A DNA stretch of 64,000 nt from Oleidesulfovibrio alaskensis DSM 16109. GTDB lineage: Bacteria > Desulfobacterota > Desulfovibrionia > Desulfovibrionales > Desulfovibrionaceae. Positions within the stretch are counted from its first letter, which is position 1. Each line of letters starts with the position of its first letter. The translations under genes and the position numbers were made by a program. The notes under the pieces are model-generated. The model saw only the letters and a program-made list of their open reading frames with translations. It had not been told where the DNA came from and did no database searches. Shown here piece after piece: positions 48,416 to 56,450 of the stretch. The stretch spans positions 565,682 to 629,681 of the forward strand of contig NZ_KI519494.1 of assembly GCF_000482745.1 (NCBI RefSeq), written 5' to 3'.

Positions 48416-49143
48416 TAGATGTGTCTTCTGTCTCGTTTACTTACGCCGGGGCCGGGGAACCGGTGCTGGACGGTGTGTCCTTGCATGTGGAGCGCGGTGC
48501 ACTTGTCTGCCTGTGCGGAGCCAACGGCAGCGGCAAATCCACTCTGCTTTCTCTGCTGGCGGGACTTTTTTCGCCTGTTCAGGGTACCGTGAGAGTGGGC
48601 GGACACAGCAGTCCGGGCGCGGAACGCGCCCTGCGGGCGCAGTCTGCTCTGGTGCTGCAGGATGCCGACCTTCAGATAATCGGCTCCACTGTGGAGGAAG
48701 ACCTGCTGCTGACCACGGGAACCGCCGGCGCTGCCGTTGCGGCTGCACGCGGTATGGCTGATCGGTTCGGTCTGGGCGGACACTGGAACAGTCCGGTGCA
48801 GACGCTGTCATACGGGCAGAAGCGTAAGTTGTGCCTTGCTGCGGCTGCGTTGCGCGCCCCGCAGCTGCTGTTGCTGGATGAGCCTTTCAGCGGCCTTGAC
48901 TATCCGGCCATGTGTGAACTGCGCGGGCTTTTGCGGCACAATGCAGCAGAGGGGCTGACGCAGATTGTTTCTGTGCATGATGTGGAACCGCTGGCGGACA
49001 TGGCCGATACCATGGCGGTGCTGCATAAGGGCAGACTTGCACTGGACGGAGCGCCCGAAGCGGTGCTGGAACATGCGGAAGCCTATGGTCTGCGGGTACC
49101 GTGCTCGTGGCGCACAAACCGGACCATAGCGCCCTGGGCCTAG
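48412..49143 (+). CDS. bioM: ECF-type ABC transporter ATPase (BioM-like)
   Basis: A 243-residue ATPase starting at GTG 48412, translationally coupled to bioY. Walker A is GANGSGKST, the Q-loop is in SALVLQDADLQI, the signature is TLSYGQKRKLCLA (SYGQK replaces SGGQ, common in CbiO/EcfA proteins) and Walker B is LLLLDEPFSGLD. The switch His is in VSVHDVEPL. It energises BioY uptake and needs a T component. Being the only ATPase here, it would work as a homodimer. Confidence 0.92.
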   Translation: MIDVSSVSFTYAGAGEPVLDGVSLHVERGALVCLCGANGSGKSTLLSLLAGLFSPVQGTVRVGGHSSPGAERALRAQSALVLQDADLQIIGSTVEEDLLLTTGTAGAAVAAARGMADRFGLGGHWNSPVQTLSYGQKRKLCLAAAALRAPQLLLLDEPFSGLDYPAMCELRGLLRHNAAEGLTQIVSVHDVEPLADMADTMAVLHKGRLALDGAPEAVLEHAEAYGLRVPCSWRTNRTIAPWA

Positions 49144-49191
49144 CCGCCGCTGCGCGCAGGCGAACCGGCGCCTGAAAGGTTGTTCTGCCAT

Positions 49192-49241
49192 GCGGCATGC
49201 AAAAAGCCGCCGGTGTATTCCGGCGGCTTTTTGCATGCCGC
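49192..49241. terminator. Perfect 22-bp palindromic bidirectional terminator
   Basis: A 22-base arm and its exact complement around a six-base TGTATT loop. A5 and T5 runs lie inside the stem, so it can act for bioM on the plus strand and for any minus-strand transcript passing the small-RNA region. Confidence 0.85.
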
Positions 49242-49299
49242 ATACCGCAAGGACTCCGCGCATTCTTGTACGGTCAAGTCCGCAGCGGCAGGCAACGGA

Positions 49300-49520
49300 G
49301 AAAAAAGTGGGGCCTCCGGCGGGTTGGGGGGGGAAAGCCCGTCCGGAGGCCCGTGAAAGGTCTGAATTGCTGCCGTCAGAGCACCCTCTGCATTGGGGGG
49401 GGATGGGGCAGAGAGGTTGCGGCATTCAGATCCCGGGGAAACAGCGGCCGGCATTGGGGGGGTGAACGCCTGTAACTGGCAACCGGCCGCGTTTCCCTGT
49501 AACCACAGCAAACTGCGTGC
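49300..49520 (-). ncRNA. Candidate small RNA with three C-rich-loop hairpins
   Basis: No gene explains this segment. Read on the minus strand it forms three stems in a row. Hairpin 1 (49497-49436) has 15 bp with one bulge and CCCCCCC-AATG in its loop. Hairpin 2 (49416-49384) has 8 bp with one bulge and CCCCCCCC-AATG in its loop. Hairpin 3 (49352-49310) has 14 bp with one bulge and CCCCCCCC-AAC in its loop, followed by CAC and T6, a good intrinsic terminator. A TATTAT -10-like hexamer lies at 49533-49528. Repeated unpaired C runs are typical of trans-acting RNAs that pair with G-rich ribosome-binding sites. Transcription, exact ends and targets are inferred; a structured DNA or G-quadruplex explanation on the other strand is the alternative. 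Confidence 0.6.
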
Positions 49521-49527
49521 CGGTATG

Positions 49528-49533
49528 ATAATA
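49528..49533 (-). promoter_or_regulatory. Possible -10 element for the small RNA
   Basis: TATTAT on the minus strand at the downstream edge of an AT-rich block (49521-49600). It matches the consensus at five of six positions and would start transcription near 49520. I found no good -35 hexamer at 16-18 bases, so the promoter is weak, activator-dependent or wrongly placed. Confidence 0.35.
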
Positions 49534-49662
49534 TGCCCTGTATTCTTTTTTATGGTTATATTTTACAGTAAGTTATTCTTTGTGGCGATTTTGGTTTCTC
49601 CCATGCAACGGGGGAGTGTGCGCAAATGCACGTGCGCTATCGCACGGGTGTGCGCAGGCGCG

Positions 49663-51114
49663 CTATTTCTGTAGGCGCCTGTGCAGTGCAAAGCGTGAAA
49701 TGCCCAGATAGGCAGCAGCCTTGCTTTTGTTGCCGTCAAATTTGTCCACGGCCTTGCGCATTATCTGTGTAATCAGCCCTTCCAGGTCAAGACCGCCTTC
49801 GGGCAAGGTCAGCGCTTCCGGAGTCAGCGCACAGGTGCATGCAGCAGAGGTGCAGGGGGCTTCCTGCGGTGTATGCTCCTGCAGAAAACGCAGATGCCGC
49901 GGCTGCAGCAGGTGCCCGTCGTTGATGAGCACTGCCCGTTCTATGGCGTTTTCCAGTTCGCGCACATTACCCGGCCAGCGGTGCTGTTGCAGCATGGCCA
50001 GCGCTTCGGGCGCTATTTCGCGGAAAAGCTTTTTTTTGCGCGAGGCTTCGCGCAGCAGAAACATTTCAGCCAGCAGCGGAATGTCTTCGGGGCGGCTGCG
50101 AAGCGGCGGCAGGGTGATGTGTCCCACGGTGAGCCGGTGATACAGGTCGCGCCGGAAGGCTCCCTGCTCCACAAGTTGTGCCAGATTCTGGTTGGCCGCG
50201 CATATGACACGGGCTTTGAAAGTACGTTTTTTTACGCCGCCCACACGGTAGAATGTGTGTTCTTCCAGCACACGCAGCAGCTTGGGCTGCAGTTGCAGCG
50301 GCAGGTCGGCCACCTCGTCCAGAAACAGTGTGCCTGTGTCGGCTGCTTCCAGCTTGCCCGGCGAACCGCCGGAGCGGCTGCCGGTGTAGGCGCCTTCCTC
50401 GTGTCCGAATAGTTCGGCTTCGAACAGGTCGTGGGGAATGGCGGCGCAGTTGATGGCCACAAACGGGGTTTCCGTGCCTGTGTCACCGTAATGGATGAGT
50501 CTTGCCAGCACTTCCTTGCCTGTGCCTGTTTCGCCTTCCAGCAGCACCGGCACGGTGGGGTCGCGGTGAAAGATTCTCGCTTCATCCATGGCCCGGCGCA
50601 TGGCGGGTGCCTGAGCCACCACATTGCCTATGCCTACAACGCGCTTCAGACGGCTGCGCACTTTTTCAAGGTCGGCCTTCAGGGTGCCGGTCACCTTGTC
50701 CACACGGGCGTCCAGATTTTGTCTGAGGTCTTTATTTTCCAGCAGCAGGGCCTGATGTTCGGCGCTGCGTTCGACCACGGCTGCCAGTTCGCGCGCATTG
50801 ATGGGCTTTGCCAGATAATCGTAGGCGCCTTTGCGCAGGGCTTCGACGGCGGTGTGCATGTCGCCGTGGCCGGTGATGAGCACCACATCGCTGCTGCCGG
50901 TGGCAGGGTGTGCCTTCAGTTCTGTCAGCAGACTCAGCCCGTCCATTTCCGGCATGCGTATGTCGGTGATGACCAGCGGGTAATACTGCTGACGGGCCTG
51001 CCGCAGCGCATCAACGGGGCTGCTGAACGCGTCTGGGTCGTGCCCCAGATCGCTCAGCACCACACTGAGGCTTTGCAGACTGTTGGTGTTGTCATCTATT
51101 ATCATTATGCGCAT
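49663..51114 (-). CDS. Sigma-54-dependent response regulator (NtrC family)
   Basis: A 483-residue regulator starting MRIMIIDDNTN. The frame extends 11 codons further, but GGAG precedes this ATG. The receiver domain has phospho-acceptor Asp51 (VITDIRMPEMDG). The AAA+ domain has GETGTGKE, the sigma-54 loop GAYTGS (a variant of GAFTGA) and Walker B TLFLDEVADL. The Fis-type HTH (NKSKAAAYLGISRFALHRRL) closes the protein. A Cys-rich linker (CTSAACTCAL) before the HTH is unusual. It overlaps the end of the upstream kinase gene by 23 bases, identifying its cognate kinase. Confidence 0.95.
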   Translation of the reverse strand: MRIMIIDDNTNSLQSLSVVLSDLGHDPDAFSSPVDALRQARQQYYPLVITDIRMPEMDGLSLLTELKAHPATGSSDVVLITGHGDMHTAVEALRKGAYDYLAKPINARELAAVVERSAEHQALLLENKDLRQNLDARVDKVTGTLKADLEKVRSRLKRVVGIGNVVAQAPAMRRAMDEARIFHRDPTVPVLLEGETGTGKEVLARLIHYGDTGTETPFVAINCAAIPHDLFEAELFGHEEGAYTGSRSGGSPGKLEAADTGTLFLDEVADLPLQLQPKLLRVLEEHTFYRVGGVKKRTFKARVICAANQNLAQLVEQGAFRRDLYHRLTVGHITLPPLRSRPEDIPLLAEMFLLREASRKKKLFREIAPEALAMLQQHRWPGNVRELENAIERAVLINDGHLLQPRHLRFLQEHTPQEAPCTSAACTCALTPEALTLPEGGLDLEGLITQIMRKAVDKFDGNKSKAAAYLGISRFALHRRLQK

Positions 51115-52972
51115 GACAGTCTCCGGCGGGTTGCAGCAGTATGACAAAGCGGGCTCCCCGCTCCGGCGGCGGTCTGTCGCCGGCGTGCACCGACCCGCCC
51201 CACGTTTCTATGAAAGCATGTACAATGGAAAGCCCCAGCCCCATGCCGCTGCCGGTTTCCTTGGTGGTGAAAAAAGGGTCGAAAATACGTTCCTGCAGTC
51301 CGTTCAGACCGGGGCCGTTGTCTTCCACCACCAGCATGGCCATCCCTTTGGGAGCGGCAGCGGTGTGTATGGTGATGGTTTTTTCTGCAATGTCAACAGA
51401 GTCCAGCGCGTGCATGGCGTTGACCACCAGATTGATGACCACCTGTTCCAGCTGTACGGCATTGCCGTAAGCCACAGGCACCTGCCTGCCGAAATCCAGC
51501 TGCAGGGTGATGCCGTGTGACTGCAGTTGCGCGCCTACCAGCCCCAGCGCGCTGCGCACGGCTTCTTCCACCATCACCGGACCGCAGTGCGGGGTTTCCT
51601 CCTGCATGACCACGGCGCGCATGTGGGCGATTATTTCACGTATTTTGCCTGCCTCGCGCAGAATCCACGAAAGACGTTTGTACAGCACGTCCGGTTCAAT
51701 GGAACCGTGTTTTTCAAGCATCATCTCCAGCCCGCTGGCATACAGCTGCAACGCGTTGAGCGGCTGGTTGATTTCGTGGGCTATGCCGCCGGCCAGTGTT
51801 CCCATGGCCTCAAGCTTGCGTGTGCGCTGCAGGCTCTGTTCCGCCTGACGCCTTTCGGTCACGTCATCCAGCATAAGTACGGATGTTCCCGCCATGTCTT
51901 CAGAATCCAGCACAGGGCAGACCACAATGCGGAATGTGCGTTCACCGGAAAGACTTTTCAGGGGCAGTTCCGTTTCCCATGTTGCTCCGGAAAGAATGGC
52001 AAGCAGCAGCGACTGTGCGGCGCCGGTGCCGGCGGGAGGGCTTTGCTGCGGCACCGGCGGTGCCGCGCTGCGTATAAGGCTGAAGAGATCATCCACAAAC
52101 ACACCGCCGGAAATGGTGCTGCCGAACCATTCGGTGATTTTGGGGTTCACCGCCTGAATGCATCCGTTGGCATCCACAACGGCTATGCCGGTGGCAAGGT
52201 TGTCGGTTATGGCTCTGTAGCGCTGTTCGCTGTGGATAAGCGCCTTCTGCGCCTTGAGGCTTTGCGAGATATCAAGCCCTATGACAAGCACGCATGTGCT
52301 GCCGTCATCCAGTGCAAAAGGATAGGCGAAAGTTCTGAATGCCTTGCCCGTGGGCTGGTGCTCCCACTCCGATATGGTCAGGGAATCTGTTTCAAATACA
52401 TCGAACGGCGCGCATACGTCGCAGGGGCTTTGGCGGCCGTGAATGCACCGGTAGCAGGGACCGTATGCGTCGTCGCCGAACATTTCGCGGAAGGTGCGGT
52501 TGGCGTAACGGACGGTGTAATCCTGTCCGATAAGTGCGACAAAGGCCGGAAAGCGGTCAAGCAGAGGCGGTATGGTTCCGGGTGTGTCGGTCTGCGGCAG
52601 ACGGTTTTCGGCCGGTTCGCAGGTTGCAACCGCAGTCTGCAGGGCTTTTTCTCCCGCTGTTATGCTGCGGCAGTGAACATTCAGGCGGAAGGTTGCACCG
52701 CCGTGGCTGAACATGCACGCAAAAGGCTGCGTGCGGTCCGAGCGCAGCCACACCTGCAACGGTGCGAGCGCATCCGCTTCTGCCAGTGCGGCATGCAGTG
52801 CGGCAGGCAGCTGCCGTATATCCCATCCTGTGAGCGGTCCGAGCACAGACCGTGCATAGGCCAGTCCGCTGCCTTTTGCGGCATCATCCGCAAGCAGCGA
52901 CAGCAGGGTTGCCGTTGGTTCCGGCACTTCAAAGCGGACGGAACACGCAGTGGATTGATTTTCTGTGTGCAT
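51092..52972 (-). CDS. Soluble PAS sensor histidine kinase with four-Cys PAS motif
   Basis: A 626-residue kinase without membrane helices. After a 130-residue N-terminal region comes a PAS domain (about 140-240) that contains Cys173, Cys176, Cys184 and Cys187 in CYRCIHGRQSPCDVC, a likely metal or Fe-S site. A second PAS (250-375) follows. The HisKA box has phospho-acceptor His399 (GGIAHEINQPLNAL), and the HATPase domain has the N and G boxes (NLVVNAMHAL, DNGPGL, GSGMGLGLSI). It overlaps the sigma-54 response regulator gene. A cytoplasmic redox, metal or gas signal is inferred. Confidence 0.93.
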   Translation of the reverse strand: MHTENQSTACSVRFEVPEPTATLLSLLADDAAKGSGLAYARSVLGPLTGWDIRQLPAALHAALAEADALAPLQVWLRSDRTQPFACMFSHGGATFRLNVHCRSITAGEKALQTAVATCEPAENRLPQTDTPGTIPPLLDRFPAFVALIGQDYTVRYANRTFREMFGDDAYGPCYRCIHGRQSPCDVCAPFDVFETDSLTISEWEHQPTGKAFRTFAYPFALDDGSTCVLVIGLDISQSLKAQKALIHSEQRYRAITDNLATGIAVVDANGCIQAVNPKITEWFGSTISGGVFVDDLFSLIRSAAPPVPQQSPPAGTGAAQSLLLAILSGATWETELPLKSLSGERTFRIVVCPVLDSEDMAGTSVLMLDDVTERRQAEQSLQRTRKLEAMGTLAGGIAHEINQPLNALQLYASGLEMMLEKHGSIEPDVLYKRLSWILREAGKIREIIAHMRAVVMQEETPHCGPVMVEEAVRSALGLVGAQLQSHGITLQLDFGRQVPVAYGNAVQLEQVVINLVVNAMHALDSVDIAEKTITIHTAAAPKGMAMLVVEDNGPGLNGLQERIFDPFFTTKETGSGMGLGLSIVHAFIETWGGSVHAGDRPPPERGARFVILLQPAGDCHAHNDNR

Positions 52973-53005
52973 TCAGCGGCACTATGCGGTTTTTCGCAGG
53001 GCAGG

Positions 53006-55138
53006 TCAAAGGGCGGAGGAGGGCCGGGCATCCTGTCCGGAGGGGGCACCGGGGAAAAGCGGCAGGCGGATGACGAAACGCACGCCGCCGGATTCTGCCG
53101 GTTCATGATAAATGCTGCCGTTATGGTTCTGGGTAACGATGAAGTACGCGACGGAAAGTCCGAGTCCGGTGCCCTGTCCCACTTCTCTGGTGGTGAAAAA
53201 TGGATCGAATATGCGCCGTGCGGTATCTTCATCCACTCCGGGGCCGTTGTCTTCCACCTCTATGCGTATATGGCGGGCATCAAGTGCCGTGCGTATGGTT
53301 ATGCGCGGGGCTGTTGTTTTTCCGTGGGCAAGCGCCTGAGCGGCGTTGCGCAGCAGATGCAGCAGCACCTGTTCTATTTCTGCCGGACTGCAGGGCACGG
53401 GCGGCAGTCCTGATGCCAGCTCGACGTGCAGCGCTATGTCGCTGAAACACAGCTGCTCGGACAGACGGCATTCGCTGCGCACCAGCGTGATGACACGTTC
53501 CGTCAGTGCATTGATGTCGCTGGGCATGAGGACAGGAGTTCCTGTCTGGCTGAAGCTGAGCATGCTGCGCACTATGCCCGCCGCCTGTTCACCTGCGCTG
53601 CGCACGCTGTGCAGCAATTTGCGTATATTGCGTCTGCGGATATAGTCTTCCAGCCCTTCCGTGCTGATACCGCTGTCTGCCGCAGCCTGTATGTTTGCGG
53701 CAAGGCGGGAGTCGAGCCTGCGGCTTATGTTCTGGACCCCCTGCAGGATGGCGCCCAGCGGATTGTTGATTTCATGTGCCATGCCGGAAGCCAGCCCCCC
53801 CAGCGATATCATTTTTTCCGTTCTGGCTATAAGCGCTTCCAGTCTGTTACGCGCTGTCACATCGCGTATGACGCCTTCCACGGCCACGGGTTCCCCTGTT
53901 GTTTCATCGCGCACGAGCCGTGAATTGGTTTCTATAAGCACAATGCTGCCGTTTTTGTGGAGCATTTCAACCTGAACATTGGCCGCTGCTTCTTCGCGTT
54001 CCAGATGGCTGAGCAGTTTCCGGCGTTCATAGGGGTGTCTGTACAGGTCCTGTGCTATGTTTTTTCCTGCCAGTTCCTCCATGGAATAACCCAGCATGTC
54101 GGCCGCCGCAGGGTTGCATAATACAACGCGCCCCTGCATGTCGGCCCTGTAGAATCCGTCGCGGATGGTTTCGAAAATGGACCGGTACTGCCGCTCGCTT
54201 TCGGCAAGGGCTTTTTCGGTTTCCTGCAGCTTTTCCACCTGTATCTGCAGCTGCAGTGTACGGCGGGCAAGCCGTTTTTTCAGAATAACCAGCCAGCAGA
54301 GTCCTGCGGCCATGATGAAAAAAAGCGGGGTGAGCACCCATGCCGCGTAACGGCGCACCACTTCTTCTGCAGCCCTGCGTTCCAGCCGGCCGAACCATTT
54401 TTCGTAGATGACGTCAAATTCACCGGTCATTCTGAGATGGGCCAGCCCTTCATTGAAAATGACCATGATGTCTTTTCTGTCCGGTGCAAAACCGAAACAC
54501 AGCGGGGTGGTGAGCAGTGCTTCTCCCGATACGGTGACGTTGGTGATGTTGTGTTCATACATAAGCTGCAGGGCCATGAGCCTGCCGAGCAGCGCTGCTT
54601 CTGCCCGTCCGTCCGAAACGGCCTGCAGAGCCTCCAGACGGGTGGTACAGGGCAGCAGGGTGCTGCCGGTCAGGTGCTTCTGCGCGTATTCATGCATGAT
54701 GTCGTTGCGCTGCACCGCCACCACGGCGCCTTTCAGGTCTTCTGCCGTCATGGCGCGGGAGCCTTTGCGCACGAAAATGGAATGCGAGACCACGGTATAG
54801 GGTTCTGAAAACAGAACCTGCCGCGCTCTTTCGCGCGTATAGTACATGCCGGTCAGCGCGTCGGTGTTGCCGGCGTCCAGTTCCGCCTTGATGACATGCC
54901 ACGGTCCGGGGATGATCTGCACATGCAGCCCGCTGTCGCGGGCGATGGCCTGTACCAGGTCCACGGTGAAGCCCTGCGCCCTGCCGTAGGCCAGAAACTC
55001 GTAGGGCGGCAGGCTGTCATCACACCGGAATTCCAGTGTCTGCCCATGCGCGTGCCCTGCTGTCTGCAGGCACAGGCATAGTGCAAGCATCAGAAAAAAG
55101 GCGCATGAGCGGCGCATGAGGGCAGAAAAAACACGCAT
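53006..55138 (-). CDS. Sensor histidine kinase with periplasmic solute-binding domain and PAS
   Basis: A 710-residue membrane kinase. After a signal peptide (LMLALCLCLQTAGHA) comes a type-3 solute-binding domain of the GlnH/ArtJ kind (residues 33-255, with DDSLPPYEFLAYGRAQGFTVD). One membrane helix at about 270-290 leads to a coiled coil, a PAS domain (about 315-430), a HisKA box (GMAHEINNPLGAILQG) and an HATPase with GTGLGLSVAYF. It would sense an amino acid or related periplasmic solute. It lies 34 bases upstream of the PAS kinase/response-regulator pair, so it may feed the same regulator. Confidence 0.93.
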   Translation of the reverse strand: MRVFSALMRRSCAFFLMLALCLCLQTAGHAHGQTLEFRCDDSLPPYEFLAYGRAQGFTVDLVQAIARDSGLHVQIIPGPWHVIKAELDAGNTDALTGMYYTRERARQVLFSEPYTVVSHSIFVRKGSRAMTAEDLKGAVVAVQRNDIMHEYAQKHLTGSTLLPCTTRLEALQAVSDGRAEAALLGRLMALQLMYEHNITNVTVSGEALLTTPLCFGFAPDRKDIMVIFNEGLAHLRMTGEFDVIYEKWFGRLERRAAEEVVRRYAAWVLTPLFFIMAAGLCWLVILKKRLARRTLQLQIQVEKLQETEKALAESERQYRSIFETIRDGFYRADMQGRVVLCNPAAADMLGYSMEELAGKNIAQDLYRHPYERRKLLSHLEREEAAANVQVEMLHKNGSIVLIETNSRLVRDETTGEPVAVEGVIRDVTARNRLEALIARTEKMISLGGLASGMAHEINNPLGAILQGVQNISRRLDSRLAANIQAAADSGISTEGLEDYIRRRNIRKLLHSVRSAGEQAAGIVRSMLSFSQTGTPVLMPSDINALTERVITLVRSECRLSEQLCFSDIALHVELASGLPPVPCSPAEIEQVLLHLLRNAAQALAHGKTTAPRITIRTALDARHIRIEVEDNGPGVDEDTARRIFDPFFTTREVGQGTGLGLSVAYFIVTQNHNGSIYHEPAESGGVRFVIRLPLFPGAPSGQDARPSSAL

Positions 55139-55262
55139 GCTGATTTCCGTCTGTACCGGTTGCCAAGACTCTGCCGGATACCGTGGGGGAACCGGCTGTC
55201 GGATAGTTTCTTACAGCGCGGGGGTAAAGGCAAGCCCGCAGCGGAGTTTGACCGTGCGGTGA

Positions 55263-55293
55263 TAAAAAAAGCCGGACGCGGGCGTCCGGCTTT
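55263..55293 (-). terminator. Rho-independent terminator after the S24-type regulator
   Basis: AAAGCCGGACGC and GCGTCCGGCTTT stem followed by a T run on the minus strand. Confidence 0.92.
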
Positions 55294-55305
55294 GCGTGCA
55301 GGGAA

Positions 55306-56001
55306 TCAGAGCTTCTGGAGTACCCAGGAAACCCGCCCCACGATGCTGGAGTGGTGTTTGCCCAGCGGCAGGTACTGTTCCGGCAGGGCCGGATTTTCTG
55401 ACCGCAGGATGAACCGCTGGTTCTGCGCGTCAAGAAATACGCGCCTGATGGCGATTCCTTCGTACGGTATGAATACGCCGTACAGCTCGCCGGAGATGAT
55501 GCTCTTCTGCTGGGTGTCCAGGCAGACAAAAGCTCCCTTGGCGATAAGCGGTTCCATGCTGGTGGCATCCACGCGGAAGACCTGCATGGCGGCTCCGGCA
55601 AAGGACTGGGGCACGCTGAGCTTGCTCAGACTTTTATGCGGCAGTTCTTCTTCGGCGGCCTGATCGTCGTGCATGGCGTACACGGTGACCACGGTGCTTT
55701 TGGCATCGGGATCGCCGTATTTTGCCGGATCTTCAAAAACCTGCCCGGCGGCAGGCCCGTCCACCGGCTGGTAGCCCTGTTCGGTTCGCAGGTACATGGG
55801 GCCGCTGCCCATTTTCAGCCAGTCCGGATTAAGACCGAACTTTTCGAAAAGCTTCATGTACCAGTCCGAAGGCACGCTGTTGCGGCGTTTGGCATCGGAA
55901 ATGCTGGACTGACGTATGTCCAGCACCTCGGCCAGTTCCACCTGCGTACGCGTGTTGGTGGCCATTTTGATGCGTTCGAAGACTTCATCGAATGTAGACA
56001 C
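55306..56001 (-). CDS. CI-like HTH regulator with inactive S24 peptidase domain
   Basis: A 231-residue protein starting at GTG 56001 behind GGGAGAATATC; the frame is open 67 more codons but without HTH similarity. Residues 6-70 are a CI-repressor-type HTH (QVELAEVLDIRQSSISDAKRR). Residues 100-230 are an S24/LexA-like domain with Ser149 in DATSMEP. The catalytic Lys expected 37 residues later is Arg186, and no Ala-Gly cleavage site is evident between the domains. It should bind DNA but not self-cleave. Prophage repressors have this layout, but no phage genes are near, so a domesticated housekeeping regulator is likely. Confidence 0.87.
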   Translation of the reverse strand: MSTFDEVFERIKMATNTRTQVELAEVLDIRQSSISDAKRRNSVPSDWYMKLFEKFGLNPDWLKMGSGPMYLRTEQGYQPVDGPAAGQVFEDPAKYGDPDAKSTVVTVYAMHDDQAAEEELPHKSLSKLSVPQSFAGAAMQVFRVDATSMEPLIAKGAFVCLDTQQKSIISGELYGVFIPYEGIAIRRVFLDAQNQRFILRSENPALPEQYLPLGKHHSSIVGRVSWVLQKL

Positions 56002-56303
56002 GATATTCTCCCGCCTTTTGTCGGTCGTGGTAACGGACCGAACGACATGCGCCGGCAAGCGGCGCGGATGTAAAGCGGACAGACCGGTACGCACGGCCCC
56101 CCATGGCCGCATCGGCGTATTCTGTCCGCGGTGTACGGTACAAGTTTTCCGGTAGCGGTTGCGTGTCTTAACCCCCTGTCTGGCAGACACAAAAACACAC
56201 ACCGGAAAGACAGCTTTGTTCAGGCGTACAGAACCATGCGACTTTGCTTTGATAACATGAAGTGCCGCTGGAATATGCAGGAGCCTGAAAGTATCTTCGG
56301 GGC
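56002..56303. other. Long leader region of the S24-type regulator
   Basis: No gene seen. If the promoter at 56304-56332 is used, the transcript has a leader of about 295 nucleotides. A CTGTC/GACAG pair is visible around 56180-56215 on the minus strand, but no known riboswitch core was recognised. Confidence 0.4.
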
Positions 56304-56332
56304 TGTATATACAAAATGAATGCCATGTTCAA
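56304..56332 (-). promoter_or_regulatory. Candidate promoter for the S24-type regulator
   Basis: On the minus strand TTGAAC (56332-56327), 17 bases, TATACA (56309-56304), with four of six matches in each hexamer and AT-rich surroundings. Confidence 0.45.
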
Positions 56333-56385
56333 TTGCATGGCGGACATTTTGAAGTTTTTTGCGTATAGGCTAGGCAGATGGCCTG

Positions 56386-56439
56386 AAAAAAGTGTCACAT
56401 GTTACACTTGTGTCGAGTGACACAAGTGTAACATGTGAC
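56386..56439 (-). terminator. 21-bp perfect inverted repeat terminator after hflC
   Basis: Arms of 21 bases (56394-56414 and 56419-56439) are exact complements around a GAGT loop, and the minus strand continues AC-TTTTTT. It lies 11 bases past the hflC stop. The stem is AT-rich for a terminator in this genome and contains nested palindromic half-sites (TGTTACA, ACACTTGTGT), so a protein-binding role is also possible. Confidence 0.85.
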
Positions 56440-56450
56440 GTGGGGACGTA

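Noticed and set aside
49140..49511. A 123-codon minus-strand frame across the C-rich hairpins
   Set aside because: It crosses the strong terminators, has no ribosome-binding site, and the paired stems explain the sequence better than coding does.
49523..49550. GTATGA near the small RNA promoter as a NikR half-site
   Set aside because: The expected second half-site 16 bases away is absent.
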